DNA from: Chlamydiales bacterium
Lineage (GTDB): Bacteria; Chlamydiota; Chlamydiia; Chlamydiales; JAAKFR01
Direction: 5' to 3'
Assembly: GCA_022601535.1 (NCBI GenBank)
Contig: JAJACK010000001.1
Location: 193,993-257,992, forward strand
DNA length: 64,000 nt
Of this stretch, positions 8,807-17,074 are shown one piece after another; the first letter of the stretch is position 1; every line of letters begins with the position of its first letter. The translations under genes and the position numbers were made by a program. The notes under the pieces are model-generated. The model worked only from the letters and a program-made list of their open reading frames with translations, searched no databases and had not been told where the DNA came from.

Positions 8807-10642
8807 CTATGAGTTATTGTCTATTTTTGATTGTGTATTCTTCTCTACAGTTGCTCTCCATTCATCAATTTTCTTCATATAGCCATCTCTTGAGCTCTTT
8901 AACTCTTGGATAATTTCACTGGCAAAAGCTTGGGCTTCATTTGAGCTTAGAATTTTTTCATTTCTGTCTGAATATCTTTTTTCAACAGAATAATAGCAGT
9001 CTGAAAGAAACATCCTTTCTAATACTGGACCAGCATAGTAACTCTCAGAAAAACAAGAAACATCCTCCTCAAAAACTGGAGGAACAGTGAGGCCAATAGC
9101 TTTAGGTTGTTTCTCTTCCTCATAAGCTGGAGGAAGAGCAAGACCAATCACTTTAAGTTCTTCACCTTTTAAATCAGCCTCGTAGAGAACTTCTACTAGA
9201 TCTGGACCATTGGCTGGGTAGATCACGTCTGTGTCGTATTCAGCAAAATGTTTTAAGATCCAATCTGGCGTGTGATACCTACGATAGCTTAGTATACTAT
9301 CATTCAATTCAGGCTCTCCTACAACCACTCCATTAAAACGGTCTCCCCCAGCTAGCCAATGAACCTTCATCTGTTTCTCACTCAACCTCTCAAATACTCC
9401 TAAAGAACAAAAGCGCCCGGTTCCAGCAAGATCCCAGTGCCAAAGTTCCAACACATGCTTATTGCCATAAGAAGCTATATAAGAATAGGAAGAGTAAATG
9501 GTATAAGTGCCAATTCCCCAACCCGGATAACAGTATTCACTTTCCACATAGTTCCCTTCGACTTTTAGTCCAGGGGATTCAAGTGAGCAACTGTAGGTCT
9601 TAATAGGAGAAAACAGCCCCTCACTTGCGTTACATAAAATATCGGGATGAACGGGTTTACCTTGGTATAGTAGATCGTTTGGCAAAGAACAGTTATTGAA
9701 TTGATAGGATTCAAACTGAGCTAAAAACTCTTTTTTAGCTAAATCTATTTTGTTGACTACTTTCTCAGCAAAGATACAAGCTTCTTCAAAGTTCAGTTGA
9801 GTTTTACCCTCTTCATTATACTCTTTAAGAACTTCATTAAGAGCCCATACAAAAAAATTGCCTTCTTGATGATTTGACTCAAAATCCCAGTTAAATTCAT
9901 CCCTTATATATTCATTACCAGGAATCATAAGCCCAGAGATTTTATGTTTAAAATTTTCCAAGTCATATTCATACAAAACTTCAAAAGGAATAATGCTAGT
10001 CGATGAACAACAAGCCACTAAACCGTCATCTTCACCTCTACTGAGCAAGTGATCCATAAAGTCGCATGGAAACCTTATCTGACTGTAAGTTAAATAATTG
10101 TTTGCAAAAGAATGAACATTAAAGAATCCCTCCCAGTGATACCCAGCTGTAACTGTATTTAAACTCAACACTCCGTCTGTATTCTTGGTCAGGATTAACA
10201 ATGTATGGATATCATTTCCATGTCCAGAAGTGTCATATTGCATTGTTTTAAGAATATGTTTATTTCCAGCTGAGCCTAAGTAATCGTAAGAAAAGTGGTT
10301 TATATACTCACCTTCATATACAGCTTCCTCAGACTCTGGAGGAGTCATACGAACTTGAAAATACTCTTGATAAGCTACTTTTTTTTGATCATAGATGAGC
10401 TTTCTCTCTAAAACTTTAATTTGAGGTTTTTTTGCTTGGCTCTCTTGCTCCTTTACATCTTCCGTTAGCTTAGAAAAGTCTATTTTCTCCTCATGATAAC
10501 AGGCATTCAAAAGTGCTTTTGGATCTATAGGTTTGTCGTCATAAATCAAGTCTTGAGGAAGGCCTAAATCATTCAAAGACTCTGAAAATAATAAAGATGA
10601 GTGAAAAACAAGAAGAGAAATAAAAAGGAAGAAATATTTCAT
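8807..10642 (-). CDS. Secreted protein made of two homologous halves
   Basis: A 611-residue protein with a clear Sec signal peptide (MKYFFLFISLLVFHSSLLFS, likely cut after about residue 20). The rest is two related units of about 290 residues. Each opens with a LPxDLxYxxKPxxPxxLxNA motif (about residues 27-48 and 327-347), has an aromatic-rich Y-x-Y/S-Y-x-Y...GNKH core (GSAGNKHIL and ASYGNKHVL) and closes with a short IxGLxxPP segment. This points to an internal gene duplication. Near the end of unit two a smaller repeat appears (GLALPPAYEEE / GLTVPPVFEED). There are no membrane helices or known catalytic motifs. It is exported to the periplasm or beyond; the function is unknown. A small acidic gene follows on the same strand. 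Confidence 0.75.
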   Translation of the reverse strand: MKYFFLFISLLVFHSSLLFSESLNDLGLPQDLIYDDKPIDPKALLNACYHEEKIDFSKLTEDVKEQESQAKKPQIKVLERKLIYDQKKVAYQEYFQVRMTPPESEEAVYEGEYINHFSYDYLGSAGNKHILKTMQYDTSGHGNDIHTLLILTKNTDGVLSLNTVTAGYHWEGFFNVHSFANNYLTYSQIRFPCDFMDHLLSRGEDDGLVACCSSTSIIPFEVLYEYDLENFKHKISGLMIPGNEYIRDEFNWDFESNHQEGNFFVWALNEVLKEYNEEGKTQLNFEEACIFAEKVVNKIDLAKKEFLAQFESYQFNNCSLPNDLLYQGKPVHPDILCNASEGLFSPIKTYSCSLESPGLKVEGNYVESEYCYPGWGIGTYTIYSSYSYIASYGNKHVLELWHWDLAGTGRFCSLGVFERLSEKQMKVHWLAGGDRFNGVVVGEPELNDSILSYRRYHTPDWILKHFAEYDTDVIYPANGPDLVEVLYEADLKGEELKVIGLALPPAYEEEKQPKAIGLTVPPVFEEDVSCFSESYYAGPVLERMFLSDCYYSVEKRYSDRNEKILSSNEAQAFASEIIQELKSSRDGYMKKIDEWRATVEKNTQSKIDNNS

Positions 10643-10747
10643 GCTATACCTTTTAGATAGAAAAATTTAATTTTTTATAAAATTTTACTTATTTATAAAT
10701 TTAAAACAAGATTATTTAAGTATAGATTACCTCTTAACCGCTTATTT

Positions 10748-10945
10748 CTAGTTCAAACTACCTTCATCCATGACTTCTAGCTTTGCATTTTTTAATTTCA
10801 TACAGGCTGTTGCGACATTCATAGATGATAAATTCCCCAACATTTGATGGCAGAGGAGAAGCAAGGACTCAAAGATGCCACCCAAAACGGACCCAACTGC
10901 AACCAATTTGAACCTTTTCTGAAATTTAAAATTTACTGCCATCAA
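10748..10945 (-). CDS. Doubtful small ORF or gene remnant
   Basis: An open frame of 65 codons in a 361-bp gap (10643-11003) that otherwise holds nothing recognisable. The translation has a short hydrophobic stretch (VGSVLGGIFESLLLL) and no known motif, and no ribosome binding site precedes it. It could be a real short membrane peptide or the decayed end of a former gene. One arm of a 19-bp inverted repeat (10899-10917) lies inside it, which argues slightly for debris of rearrangement. Confidence 0.2.
   Translation of the reverse strand: MMAVNFKFQKRFKLVAVGSVLGGIFESLLLLCHQMLGNLSSMNVATACMKLKNAKLEVMDEGSLN
10899..10917. repeat. Arm of a 19-bp inverted repeat around the methyltransferase gene
   Basis: Read on the minus strand this is AAAGGTTCAAATTGGTTGC. 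The same sequence with one change (TTCGAAT) occurs on the plus strand at 12178-12196. The two arms point towards each other around the methyltransferase gene. The matched core resembles a tRNA T-arm (GGTTCGAAT). One such pair is expected by chance somewhere in a 64-kb window, but being this close together is less likely. Confidence 0.35.
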
Positions 10946-11003
10946 ATTTGGTCTTTTTTAGACCCTAATGATGACAAAATCTGGGTCTTAGATCTGCCTG
11001 ACA

Positions 11004-12098
11004 TCACATCCTAAGAATGTGACCTGCAGGAGAGTCTTTGGGCACATTGTCATCAAGCCACTTTTGATGCTCAGGATCAAAGTACATTGACCACCACTCC
11101 TCTGTCACTTTATACTTTTCAAGGTATTCTTTTTGCTCTTTTTCAGATAAAGATGCCCAGTAGGGATACCAAACCAGATAAAACCAGTACTCTCCAGACT
11201 GCCTCCAAAATCCATCACAGGGACTATAACCTGGATAAACAACCCAGGGTGGTTTAATTTCTCTGCGAGGCTTGCCCTCAACTTTTTCCGTAATGATATT
11301 TTTTCCCCATACTAAACGACTTCCAATAAAGCCTGGGCAGTCCTCTACCTCAAAAATAATAATCTCTTCTCTTGAGTACTTCAGATAATATTCAAAGTAA
11401 AGCGCCCTAGATGAGAACTCAAGCTCTGAACTTACGGATTCTTTTATGAATTCGTTAAAAGAACGAACTCTTTTAGATATAAGATCAAATAAAAAGAATT
11501 GTCCATTAGGCTTTAAAACCCTGAGCATTTCTTCGATTAATATTTCTTCTTCCTCTTTTAAAATTTTATGGAAGAAAAAAGATGAGGTCACAATATCAAA
11601 GTGATTATCTGGGAATGGCAATTTTGATAAACCCAATTCACTGACTTCAATTTTATCATCTATTTTTTTACGCTTGATGATCTTTTTGATTTGCTTTAAA
11701 CCAAATTTTTTCGTACTTGGCCGAATCAAGCTTTCAACTTTACCGTTAGAAAGCTGTTTTGCAAGTAAAATAGGGAGCATTCCCCTAAGACTTTCTATAT
11801 CTAGTATTTTTTCGTCGCCTTTTAACCTTAGTTTTTTGATCAAACTGGGTAGCATCTTTTTCTTAAGCCTTTTCAAGCTAAAAGAATATGTATATATGAC
11901 GATTCCCAAAAAGAATAGAGCAGCTAAAATAATTAATAATGATAGAACTGCAAGGATATAAGCTAAGGGCCCTCCCTTTAGAGAGGAGAGAAGTACAAAA
12001 GTCAAATTTAAACACACAGGGAAACTAAGAAATCCTTTGACAACCTTATCATGGTTTTCAATTGAATAACTCTGTAGTTTCCAGATAAAATGCTTCAT
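11004..12098 (-). CDS. Membrane-anchored class I SAM-dependent methyltransferase-like protein
   Basis: A 364-residue protein. The N-terminus (about residues 20-75) has two hydrophobic helices separated by a short Lys/Gly loop, placing it in the inner membrane or, if secreted, an inclusion membrane. Residues about 95-215 form a Rossmann methyltransferase core. ILDIESLRG stands where motif I is expected, but its Gly-rich loop is degenerate. FPDNHFDIVTSSFFFHKI and EEMLRVLKPNGQFFLFDL are the typical post-I and motif IV-V segments of the ubiE/Methyltransf_11 family. The C-terminal 120 residues are rich in Trp and Tyr and unrecognised. The substrate is unknown. A 159-bp piece of this gene is duplicated at 8281-8439. 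Confidence 0.7.
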   Translation of the reverse strand: MKHFIWKLQSYSIENHDKVVKGFLSFPVCLNLTFVLLSSLKGGPLAYILAVLSLLIILAALFFLGIVIYTYSFSLKRLKKKMLPSLIKKLRLKGDEKILDIESLRGMLPILLAKQLSNGKVESLIRPSTKKFGLKQIKKIIKRKKIDDKIEVSELGLSKLPFPDNHFDIVTSSFFFHKILKEEEEILIEEMLRVLKPNGQFFLFDLISKRVRSFNEFIKESVSSELEFSSRALYFEYYLKYSREEIIIFEVEDCPGFIGSRLVWGKNIITEKVEGKPRREIKPPWVVYPGYSPCDGFWRQSGEYWFYLVWYPYWASLSEKEQKEYLEKYKVTEEWWSMYFDPEHQKWLDDNVPKDSPAGHILRM

Positions 12099-12177
12099 AA
12101 AAATTCAATTTATTAAAAAAACTTACTATATTACTCACAGCAACACTCAAATCTTGGCCCTTCTAGATAATAAAACC

Positions 12178-12196
12178 AAAGGTTCGAATTGGTTGC
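12178..12196. repeat. Second arm of the 19-bp inverted repeat
   Basis: AAAGGTTCGAATTGGTTGC, the inverted partner of 10899-10917 with one mismatch. It is immediately followed by a repeated copy of the 3' end of the adjacent tRNA-Ser gene, so this arm may itself be a tRNA-derived fragment. Confidence 0.35.
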
Positions 12197-12202
12197 AAAT
12201 GC

Positions 12203-12299
12203 GGAGGAGATGGGATTGACTTGCCGGAGATGGGATGACTTGCCATCGCTTACACGCGATGGTCTCACCCTTCGGGTGACATCGACCAAAGTCGATGTC
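12203..12299. repeat. tRNA-Ser 3'-end copies followed by three consecutive perfect hairpins
   Basis: GGAGGAGATGGGATT at 12203-12217 is identical to the 3' end of the tRNA-Ser gene (12383-12397), and a shorter copy, CGGAGATGGGAT, is at 12225-12236. Three perfect stem-loops then stand side by side: 12243-12262 (7-bp stem), 12265-12279 (6-bp stem, TTC loop) and 12278-12299 (9-bp stem, CAAA loop). Another T-arm-like piece, GGTCGAACCCATGATGGG, lies at 12321-12338. Several frames stay open here, but they read through repeats and the tRNA and are not genes. It may be a tRNA-derived repeat element or an integration scar. Confidence 0.6.
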
Positions 12300-12357
12300 A
12301 TCTCCCTCGCTTTCGCTGCGGGTCGAACCCATGATGGGTCTTCATCCCATCTCTTCC

Positions 12358-12382
12358 AAAAAAAAGAACTTCGTTCTTTTTT
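12358..12382 (-). terminator. Rho-independent terminator of tRNA-Ser
   Basis: The stem AAAGAAC/GTTCTTT with a TTC loop is flanked by A and T runs on the two sides, so it can act in both directions. It directly follows the 3' end of tRNA-Ser on the minus strand, with a T tract after the stem. Confidence 0.65.
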
Positions 12383-12469
12383 GGAGGAGATGGGATTCGA
12401 ACCCATGGTACGGGGTTAGCGCACACACGCTTTCCAAGCGTGCTCCTTCGGCCACTCGGACACTCCTCC
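12383..12469 (-). tRNA. tRNA-Ser (GGA anticodon)
   Basis: An 87-base class II tRNA. The acceptor stem is GGAGGAG with CTCCTCC, followed by TG and TCCGAGTGG of the D arm as in other serine tRNAs. The anticodon stem-loop is ACGCTTGGAAAGCGT with anticodon GGA. There is a long variable arm, and the T arm is GGGTTCGAATCCC. The CCA end is not encoded, and the base in the discriminator position is A, unusual because bacterial serine tRNAs normally carry G. Copies of its 3' end lie just downstream, as expected at a site used by integrating elements. Confidence 0.93.
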
Positions 12470-12478
12470 AAACCAAAC

Positions 12479-12507
12479 ACCATACCAATCAATAACATAT
12501 CCTTCAA
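12479..12507 (-). promoter_or_regulatory. Probable sigma-66/70 promoter of tRNA-Ser
   Basis: On the minus strand TTGAAG (12502-12507) and TATGGT (12479-12484) are separated by 17 bases, with transcription expected to start about 12471, just ahead of the mature tRNA 5' end. Confidence 0.5.
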
Positions 12508-12608
12508 CATTATATTATGATCCGTATTCTGAGCCTAAATAATAGGTAGGCTTGCAACCTTTTTTTTATCTTTGGCATTAATCCTTTTTCATAACTATAA
12601 TTCCAGCT

Positions 12609-13595
12609 ATGAATCCTAGCCCTCCATTTCAGATCGGTGAACCGTTAAATGAACTCTCACAAAAAGATTTTAAGGACATTTTCCCTCAAGAAAATAAGCT
12701 AGTCATTGCCCCAATTAACAAGGGGTTATCTGGAGCAAAAATCTATAAGGTGACTGGCGATAAGAATACGTACCTCGTCAGATACTCTTCTGGCATATTT
12801 GGGGCAAAGGAAATTTTCTCCGAATTTGCTATTCAAAAATATATGGCCCTTAAACAGCTTTCTCCAAAAATCTACTATAGCAACCCTAAGCGTGGTATCG
12901 TTGCTATGCAATTTATTGAAAATACACTCTCTGCTGGGCGTGACCCCGCTATTCTAAATAAAATCCCGAACTCTACCGAAAACTTGATAAACCTCATCCG
13001 GAATGTCCACCGATGTCAAGCCATCGAAGGAAAAATCACAAGTCGTATTGCCCTTGATTATGTAAAGCGAAGTTCTCAGGAACTGCCTGAAGATTTTCTA
13101 GATAAAAAAGATAGGGCATTATTGAACCGAATTGTCAATACTCCGTGGCCAAAAGGAATGTGTTCTCTTGTCCATAATGACTTTCGCTCAGAGAACCTTC
13201 TGCATGATGGACAACGCTTTTGGCTTGTCGACTGGGAACTCGGCGGTCTTTCGCATCCTTTTTATGATATTGCTTATTTCTCTAATTATCAAACACTTGA
13301 TAATAGTGAGGGAGAGAAATTATTCTCTCTTTATTTGGAGAGAACACCGACTGGAGAGGAATTGAGGGATTTTAGCCGTTTACGACGGATAGCTTTTGGT
13401 TTTAGCGCTACGCTGGCTCTCCCTTCTCTTGCAAAAATGGGTGATGAGATTAAGCAACAACGTGAGGGAGAACCTGCTTTTAGCACGTTAAGGGAACTTT
13501 GGCAAAAAATCGATGAGGGAAGCCTCGATTTTGATGTCCCTCGAGATGAATACCGTATTTCGCTGTTTTTACTACGCTCTTCTGAAAATTATTAA
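12609..13595 (+). CDS. Choline/aminoglycoside kinase-like phosphotransferase
   Basis: A 328-residue soluble kinase-fold protein. The N-lobe has a Gly-containing loop (NKGLSGAKIYKV) and the strand TYLVRYSS, where the usual Lys seems replaced by Arg. The C-lobe has the Brenner motif HNDFRSENLL (about residues 191-200) with catalytic Asp and metal-binding Asn, then the DFG-equivalent LVDWELGG and FYDIAYF, as in choline/ethanolamine kinases (LicA, ChoK) and APH enzymes. It should transfer phosphate from ATP to a small alcohol, perhaps choline or ethanolamine taken from the host for phospholipid or surface decoration. The substrate is inference. The zinc transporter follows about 40 bp later on the same strand. 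Confidence 0.8.
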   Translation: MNPSPPFQIGEPLNELSQKDFKDIFPQENKLVIAPINKGLSGAKIYKVTGDKNTYLVRYSSGIFGAKEIFSEFAIQKYMALKQLSPKIYYSNPKRGIVAMQFIENTLSAGRDPAILNKIPNSTENLINLIRNVHRCQAIEGKITSRIALDYVKRSSQELPEDFLDKKDRALLNRIVNTPWPKGMCSLVHNDFRSENLLHDGQRFWLVDWELGGLSHPFYDIAYFSNYQTLDNSEGEKLFSLYLERTPTGEELRDFSRLRRIAFGFSATLALPSLAKMGDEIKQQREGEPAFSTLRELWQKIDEGSLDFDVPRDEYRISLFLLRSSENY

Positions 13596-13637
13596 TTGAT
13601 TGCAAATATACGCTTCAACAACTATAATTTCTACGTG

Positions 13638-14447
13638 ATGCGTAAAATCTTTCTTTTATTCTTCTTCTCTTTTATCCCTTTGTCCGCTCAGCCTAAGATT
13701 TTGGTGAGCATTGCTCCGCAAAAATATCTTGTTGAACAAATTGGTGAGGAACGGGTGAGTGTTGAGGTGATCGTCCCTGATGGTGCAAGCCCTCACACAT
13801 ATGAACCAACTCCTAGGCAAGCCATTGGCCTTGCAAAGGGGGAAATTTGGTTCCGGGTTGGAGAGAGCTTCGAGCACCGGCTCATTAAAATTTTAAATAG
13901 AAAGAAGGTTGATATTGTCGATCAGAGAGAAGGGATAGATCTTTTGCCTTTGGAATGTTGCTGTCATAGTGTGGAGGCACACGATTCCCATATTTGGCTC
14001 TCTCCTTCTCTTTTGAAGCTCCAGGGAAAACAAATTACAAGGGTTCTCTCAGAGCATTACCCAGAATCGACTTCATTTTTTGAAAAAAATTATGCCGCTC
14101 TTTGTCTCAAGCTCGATACTCTTGATCAGGAGATCACTTCTCTGCTAGAGAATAGAGAGGGAGCTGCTCTTTTAGTCACTCACCCTGCTTTTGGGTATTT
14201 CTGCAGAGAGTACGGATTGAAGCAAATTTCTATTGAGCAAGAGGGTAGAGAACCTTCTTCAAAGCAGTTGATCAATCTGTTGGCAGAAGCGAGAACAGCT
14301 TCTATTCGCTCTGTCTATTTACAAAAACAGTATAGCGTAAAGGGTGGACAAAAAATTGCGAAGGAATTGAATGCTAAAACAGTGATGATCGATCCTTATA
14401 AAGAGGATGTGATTGCTAACCTTAAGTTCCTTGCTGAAACTTTATGA
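13638..14447 (+). CDS. znuA: Zinc/manganese ABC transporter substrate-binding protein
   Basis: A 269-residue periplasmic cluster A-I metal-binding protein. The start is set at the ATG at 13638, which begins a signal peptide (MRKIFLLFFFSFIPLSA); an upstream TTG in frame would add 14 residues and spoil it. Family metal ligands are visible: His in SPHTYEPTP, His in HDSHIWLSP and His in VTHPAFGYF, with Asp in MIDPYKED. The loop CCCHSVEAH adds His/Cys as in zinc-specific members. It feeds zinc (or manganese) to the following ATPase and permease. The order znuA-znuC-znuB-obg-rpmA-rplU is the same as CT415-CT420 of Chlamydia trachomatis. The stop overlaps the next start by 4 bp. Confidence 0.9.
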   Translation: MRKIFLLFFFSFIPLSAQPKILVSIAPQKYLVEQIGEERVSVEVIVPDGASPHTYEPTPRQAIGLAKGEIWFRVGESFEHRLIKILNRKKVDIVDQREGIDLLPLECCCHSVEAHDSHIWLSPSLLKLQGKQITRVLSEHYPESTSFFEKNYAALCLKLDTLDQEITSLLENREGAALLVTHPAFGYFCREYGLKQISIEQEGREPSSKQLINLLAEARTASIRSVYLQKQYSVKGGQKIAKELNAKTVMIDPYKEDVIANLKFLAETL

Positions 14448-15076
14448 TCAATGTAAAGCAACTCGACTTCGCTTTTGACGGCTCCTCCATTTTAAAGGAT
14501 GTCTCAATCCATATTGAAAAGGGAGAGTGTATTGCCCTATTTGGACCAAATGGAGGAGGAAAAACAACTCTTCTCAATCTGATCATGGGGTTCTACAAGC
14601 CGGTGCGGGGATCGATCGATGTGAAGGGATCGATCGGCTATGTGCCTCAAAATTTTCCACTCGACCCTCTTTTCCCTATTTCTGTCTTGGAAGTGGTCGC
14701 TCTTGCAAATCGGGAAAATAGCCGTCGAGCTTTGGAGCAGATGGGACTCTCTTCTTTGAAAATGGCTCCTTTCGCTGCTCTTTCAGGGGGACAAAGGCAA
14801 CGGGTTTTGCTCGCTCGTGCTCTTGCTTGTGATCCAGATATCTTGCTTCTTGATGAGCCAACTGCTAATGTCGATGTGCAAGCTAAGGAACTGATATATG
14901 GGTGTTTGTCTGCTTTAAAAGGGAAGACGACGGTTGTGATGGTGACACATGATTTGCAAGAGGCAGAAAAACTGGCTGACCGCCTTTACTGTATTGAAAA
15001 TCAGGTGCGTGAAATTCCACGTGAAAAACTTTGCCACCACTTCTCTCAGGGACTCTACCATGAGGAGGTTTCATGA
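14444..15076 (+). CDS. znuC: Zinc/manganese ABC transporter ATP-binding protein
   Basis: A 210-residue ABC ATPase with Walker A GPNGGGKTT (about residues 34-42), signature LSGGQRQRVLLA, Walker B ILLLDEPTANVD and H-loop VTHD. It powers metal uptake through the permease encoded next. It overlaps both neighbours by 4 bp (ATGA), so the three proteins are translationally coupled. Confidence 0.93.
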   Translation: MINVKQLDFAFDGSSILKDVSIHIEKGECIALFGPNGGGKTTLLNLIMGFYKPVRGSIDVKGSIGYVPQNFPLDPLFPISVLEVVALANRENSRRALEQMGLSSLKMAPFAALSGGQRQRVLLARALACDPDILLLDEPTANVDVQAKELIYGCLSALKGKTTVVMVTHDLQEAEKLADRLYCIENQVREIPREKLCHHFSQGLYHEEVS

Positions 15077-15918
15077 ATTTTTTAGAGGCACTTCTCTCCA
15101 CCCCTCTTCTTCAAATGTCTTTCCTTGCAATTATAGGAACTTCTATCGCATCGGGTACATTGGGGTGCTATGTAGTTGTCAAACGCATTGTCTCTATCAG
15201 TGGAAGTATTGCACACTCTGTATTGAGTGGTCTTGGCTGCGCTCTTTTTCTACAACGAACGTATGGTCTTGATTGGTTACTTCCCATCTATGGAGCTCTT
15301 GTTGCTGCAATTATTTCAGCTTTAATTATCGGTTTTGTCCACCTCTACTATAAGCAACGTGAAGATACGGTGATTGCGATGGTTTGGTCGATTGGAATGG
15401 CAACAGGGGTGATCTTTGCTTCAATGACACCTGGCTTCAATGTTGAGTTGATGAATTTCCTTTTAGGAAATGTTCTTTGGGTGAGTGGCACTGATTTGAT
15501 CATTCTTCTTGTCCTAGATCTGATTATTTTGCTTTCAATCTTCATTTTTCACAAAAAGTTTTTGGCGATCTGTTTTGATGAGAAACAGGCAAAACTTCAG
15601 GGGCTTCCTGTCGCAAGGCTCTACATCTTTTTACTGACTTTAGTCGCCCTTTCAATCGTTTTGCTGATCCATACGGTGGGAATTATTTTGGTTCTTTCGA
15701 TGCTTGCTCTTCCCCCTTCTATTGCTGAGAAATTTGCCTACCGCCTCTCAACAATGATGGTCGCTTCTGTCGTTCTAAATATTCTTTTTTCTCTGGGAGG
15801 AATGGCCATTTCATACCGCCTTAACTGGCCTGTTGGTGCAACGATTGCTCTTTTTTCAGGGGTGATCTATTTATTGAGCATTCGTTTTAAAAAGCCGATG
15901 AGCTCACTCACTCCTTGA
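15073..15918 (+). CDS. znuB: Zinc/manganese ABC transporter permease
   Basis: A 281-residue integral membrane protein of the ABC-3 family with about eight hydrophobic segments. The conserved GSIAHSVLSGLG and GIILVLSMLALPPSIA segments are present. GAGGTTTC precedes the ATG at 15073. The last 52 bp overlap the convergent obg gene. Confidence 0.92.
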   Translation: MNFLEALLSTPLLQMSFLAIIGTSIASGTLGCYVVVKRIVSISGSIAHSVLSGLGCALFLQRTYGLDWLLPIYGALVAAIISALIIGFVHLYYKQREDTVIAMVWSIGMATGVIFASMTPGFNVELMNFLLGNVLWVSGTDLIILLVLDLIILLSIFIFHKKFLAICFDEKQAKLQGLPVARLYIFLLTLVALSIVLLIHTVGIILVLSMLALPPSIAEKFAYRLSTMMVASVVLNILFSLGGMAISYRLNWPVGATIALFSGVIYLLSIRFKKPMSSLTP

Positions 15919-16814
15919 CCGGTCAGTGCTGAAATCTCGAGATCTGCTTCAATAGGAGCTTTTTGTATGAGATCTGCCTTGTTAAGAACAACCATCCTAG
16001 GCTTGTTTAATAGATCGGGATTGTACGCTTTGATTTCTTGGAAAAGAATTTCTAAATCATGGGCTGGATCTTCACCTGTTGCATCGATCACAAAAAGAAG
16101 GAGAGAGGTCCGCTCGATATGGCGCAAAAATTCATGCCCCAATCCTCGATTTTGATGCGCTCCATCGATAATTCCTGGGATATCAGCAAATAAAATCCGT
16201 TTATAATCTTCGATATAGTAGCCGAGATTGGGCTTGAGTGTTGTGAAAGGATAAGGAGCTGTCTTGATATTGACATTGGCTAGTTGTGTTAAAAGGGTGG
16301 ATTTCCCTGCATTAGGAAAACCTACAAATCCTACATCTGCAATGAGTTTGAGCTCAAGCTCAATATCTTGCTCTTCTCCCTGCCATCCTGGAGTACATTT
16401 TGTTGGAGCTCGATTGGTCGGGGTTTTAAACCGGGTATTTCCCAAACCACCTCGTCCTCCTCGGCAAATCTCAATTTTTTGTTGATTTTCGGTCAAATCG
16501 AAGAGAATTTCTCCCGATTTCCTATCTTTGACAAGTGTTCCTGGTGGAACCTTCAAGACAAGATTACTTCCATCTCGCCCTTTCCGATTATTTCCTCCCC
16601 CTTGTCCTCCTGCGTCGGCACGCAAAATCCTCTTATTCCGGTATGCATCTAAGGAAGGGACTTGCACATCAGCTTCAATAACAACAGATCCCCCTTTACC
16701 CCCATTTCCACCGCAAGGTCCACCTTTAGGAATGTATTTTTCACGGCGCCAAGCAACAACACCATTACCACCTTTCCCGGCTTTGAGTTGTATCTTGACT
16801 TGATCTGTAAACAT
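15867..16814 (-). CDS. obg: Obg family GTPase, ribosome assembly
   Basis: A 315-residue GTPase with a Gly-rich Obg domain (about residues 1-158, e.g. GGKGGNGVVAWRREK and GGRGGLGN) and a G domain. G1 is GFPNAGKST, the G2 switch is TTLKPNLG, G3 is DIPGIIDGAH and G4 is NKAD. It is involved in large-subunit assembly and stress control. The C-terminal Obg domain is absent, which is common among chlamydial forms. AGGGGA lies before the ATG at 16814. It is the last gene of rplU-rpmA-obg, with an 11-bp gap to rpmA. Confidence 0.95.
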   Translation of the reverse strand: MFTDQVKIQLKAGKGGNGVVAWRREKYIPKGGPCGGNGGKGGSVVIEADVQVPSLDAYRNKRILRADAGGQGGGNNRKGRDGSNLVLKVPPGTLVKDRKSGEILFDLTENQQKIEICRGGRGGLGNTRFKTPTNRAPTKCTPGWQGEEQDIELELKLIADVGFVGFPNAGKSTLLTQLANVNIKTAPYPFTTLKPNLGYYIEDYKRILFADIPGIIDGAHQNRGLGHEFLRHIERTSLLLFVIDATGEDPAHDLEILFQEIKAYNPDLLNKPRMVVLNKADLIQKAPIEADLEISALTGQGVSELIGFLKRMLNK

Positions 16815-16825
16815 TTAATATTCCC

Positions 16826-17074
16826 CTATGCGGGAAGAACAGAGACAAACGTGCGTTTAGACTTACGAAAATGGACTGTTCCAGCAACGTTTGCAAAGAG
16901 AGTATCATCATTTCCTCTGCTCACATTTTTCGCTGGATGCCATTTTGTCCCCCGCTGGCGCACCAAGATGCTGCCCGCTTTTACAAACTGTCCTTCACCT
17001 GCTTTAATTCCAAGCCGTTTTGACTCAGAATCACGTCCATTTCGACTTGACCCTTGTCCTTTCTTATGAGACAT
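16826..17074 (-). CDS. rpmA: Ribosomal protein L27
   Basis: 82 residues, complete. The typical start [20 protein letters not shown] and the core [18 protein letters not shown] are present. The start overlaps the end of rplU by 11 bp, giving coupled translation of the two large-subunit proteins. There is no N-terminal extension needing cleavage, unlike Firmicutes L27. Confidence 0.97.
   Translation of the reverse strand: MSHKKGQGSSRNGRDSESKRLGIKAGEGQFVKAGSILVRQRGTKWHPAKNVSRGNDDTLFANVAGTVHFRKSKRTFVSVLPA

Noticed and set aside
12131-12510. Several overlapping open frames of 60-91 codons on both strands
   Set aside because: They read through the tRNA-Ser gene, its terminator and the hairpin repeats; none has a ribosome binding site or a protein-like composition.
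16662-17069. Plus-strand open frame of 135 codons
   Set aside because: Antisense to obg and rpmA, both certain genes.
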